A DNA stretch of 7,080 nucleotides from Comamonas_F sp047606565. Lineage in GTDB: Bacteria; Pseudomonadota; Gammaproteobacteria; Burkholderiales; Burkholderiaceae_C. Below the pieces are notes generated by a model. It was not told the DNA's origin, ran no database searches, and saw only the letters and a program-made list of their open reading frames with translations. This document shows, piece after piece, positions 6,175-7,080 of this stretch (position 1 is the first letter of the stretch; every line of letters starts with the position of its first letter). Position numbers and translations under genes: made by a program. Where the stretch lies: contig JASGEH010000102.1 of the NCBI GenBank assembly GCA_047606565.1, positions 1-7,080 of the forward strand, read 5' to 3'.

Positions 6175-7080
6175 ACGCCCAGCAAGTCCTTTCGCAGTTC
6201 AGCGCCACCGGCGTGCAGACCTGCTTCCACGGCCGCCACATCGAGCCCCAGATCTACGCCGGGCTCGACGGCACCAACTGGCGCCTGCGGGAGTACGAGG
6301 CGCGTGGCGGCTACCAGGCGCTGCGCCGCATCCTGGGCAAGCTCGAGTGTGAAGAAGGGTTGACGCCCTTCAAGGACGCCGAGGGCCAGGATCTGCCCAT
6401 TGGCGCCGGCCTGACGCAGGACCAGGTGATCGCCACGGTCAAGGAGTCCGGCCTGCGCGGACGCGGCGGCGCGGGTTTTCCGAGCGGCCTGAAGTGGAGC
6501 TTCATGCCGCGCGCCTTGCCCGGCCAGAAATACCTGGTCTGCAACGCCGACGAGGGCGAGCCCGGCACCTGCAAGGACCGCGACATCCTGCGCTACAACC
6601 CGCACATCGTGATCGAGGGCATGGCGATCGCCGCCTACGCCATGGGCATCACGGTGGGCTACATCTACATCCACGGCGAGATCTTCGAGGTCTACGAGCG
6701 CTTCGAGGAGGCGCTGGAGGAGGCGCGCGCGGCCGGCTACCTGGGCGACGGCGTGCTGGGCAGCGGTTTCAAGTTCCAGTTGCACGCGCACCATGGTTTC
6801 GGCGCCTACATCTGCGGCGAGGAAACCGCGCTGCTCGAATCGCTCGAAGGCAAGAAGGGCCAGCCGCGCTTCAAGCCGCCGTTCCCGGCCAGCTACGGCC
6901 TGTACGGCAAGCCGACCACCATCAACAATGTCGAGACCTTCGCGGCGGTGCCGTGGATCATCCGCCAGGGCGGCGCGCCCTACCTGGCCATCGGCAAGCC
7001 CAACAACGGCGGCACCAAGATCTTCTCGGTCAGCGGCGACGTGGAGCTGCCGGGCAACTACGAAATCCCGCTGGGCACGC
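6171..7080 (+). CDS. nuoF: NADH-quinone oxidoreductase subunit F, N-terminal two thirds (partial)
   Basis: NuoF (51-kDa subunit, NDUFV1 homolog) binds NADH and FMN and carries cluster N3 at the electron entry of complex I. The window holds 303 codons of an expected 430-450, running off the right edge. Visible motifs are the glycine-rich FMN site GLRGRGGAGFPSGLKWSF (94-111), CNADEGEPGTCKDRDIL (124-140), and GAYICGEETALLESLEGKKG (211-230), followed by PRFKPPFPA and GKPTTINNVET. The N3 cysteine motif lies beyond the edge. GAGGGGAG at 6157-6164, 6 nt before ATG 6171, supports the start. It shares ATGA with the nuoE stop. Two oddities: residues 58-80 appear to be extra sequence before the FMN motif, and Cys134 stands where Phe or Tyr is usual. 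Confidence 0.97.
   Translation, partial: MNAQQVLSQFSATGVQTCFHGRHIEPQIYAGLDGTNWRLREYEARGGYQALRRILGKLECEEGLTPFKDAEGQDLPIGAGLTQDQVIATVKESGLRGRGGAGFPSGLKWSFMPRALPGQKYLVCNADEGEPGTCKDRDILRYNPHIVIEGMAIAAYAMGITVGYIYIHGEIFEVYERFEEALEEARAAGYLGDGVLGSGFKFQLHAHHGFGAYICGEETALLESLEGKKGQPRFKPPFPASYGLYGKPTTINNVETFAAVPWIIRQGGAPYLAIGKPNNGGTKIFSVSGDVELPGNYEIPLGT

Noticed and set aside
5874..6794. Open frame on the - strand opposite nuoE and nuoF
   Set aside because: It crosses the boundary of two coupled conserved genes and shows no domain signature.
1..7080. A novel defence, mobile or biosynthetic system
   Set aside because: All coding sequence belongs to well-known core families in a conserved order. There are no repeats, integrase or transposase genes, unexplained genes or compositional islands.

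Overview
This is a high-GC stretch with every gene on the + strand. Gene order and protein sequences point to a betaproteobacterium of the order Burkholderiales, most likely near Alcaligenaceae/Bordetella. The reasons are the order pnp, PIG3-type quinone oxidoreductase, tpiA, secG, tRNA-Leu, nuo; separate nuoC and nuoD genes instead of the enterobacterial nuoCD fusion; and the wording of NuoD and NuoF. The family assignment comes from remembered sequences, not from a search.

Layout. Positions 1-297 hold the C-terminus of polynucleotide phosphorylase (pnp). A PIG3-type NAD(P)H quinone oxidoreductase follows (329-1363), then triosephosphate isomerase tpiA (1383-2141) and the translocase subunit secG (2179-2601). 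The gaps between these are 19-37 nt, so they look like one transcription unit. Positions 2602-2721 hold a possible weak terminator and a possible -10 element. A complete tRNA-Leu(GAG) with encoded CCA lies at 2722-2806, and a strong hairpin (2815-2851) separates it from nuoA. The complex I operon then runs to the end: nuoA (2871-3230), nuoB (3264-3743), nuoC (3754-4362), nuoD (4397-5650), nuoE (5671-6174) and the first two thirds of nuoF (6171 to the edge).

How the genes work together. NuoE and NuoF belong to the NADH-oxidising module, NuoB, NuoC and NuoD to the quinone-reducing connecting module, and NuoA to the membrane arm of the proton-pumping NADH:quinone oxidoreductase. The upstream genes are unrelated housekeeping functions: RNA decay, quinone reduction, glycolysis, protein export and a leucine tRNA. 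secG next to tRNA-Leu(GAG) is also the arrangement in Escherichia coli (secG-leuU), so the pairing is old.

I see no mobile element, CRISPR array, defence system or foreign-looking block, and no gene-free stretch over 300 bases. The window is essentially conserved core genome. The points most worth a second look are small: the tRNA-nuoA spacer hairpin, an apparent extra segment of about 20 residues in NuoF before its FMN-binding motif, a cysteine in a conserved NuoF motif, an apparent 9-residue insertion in the quinone oxidoreductase, and an unusual-looking stretch in NuoD.
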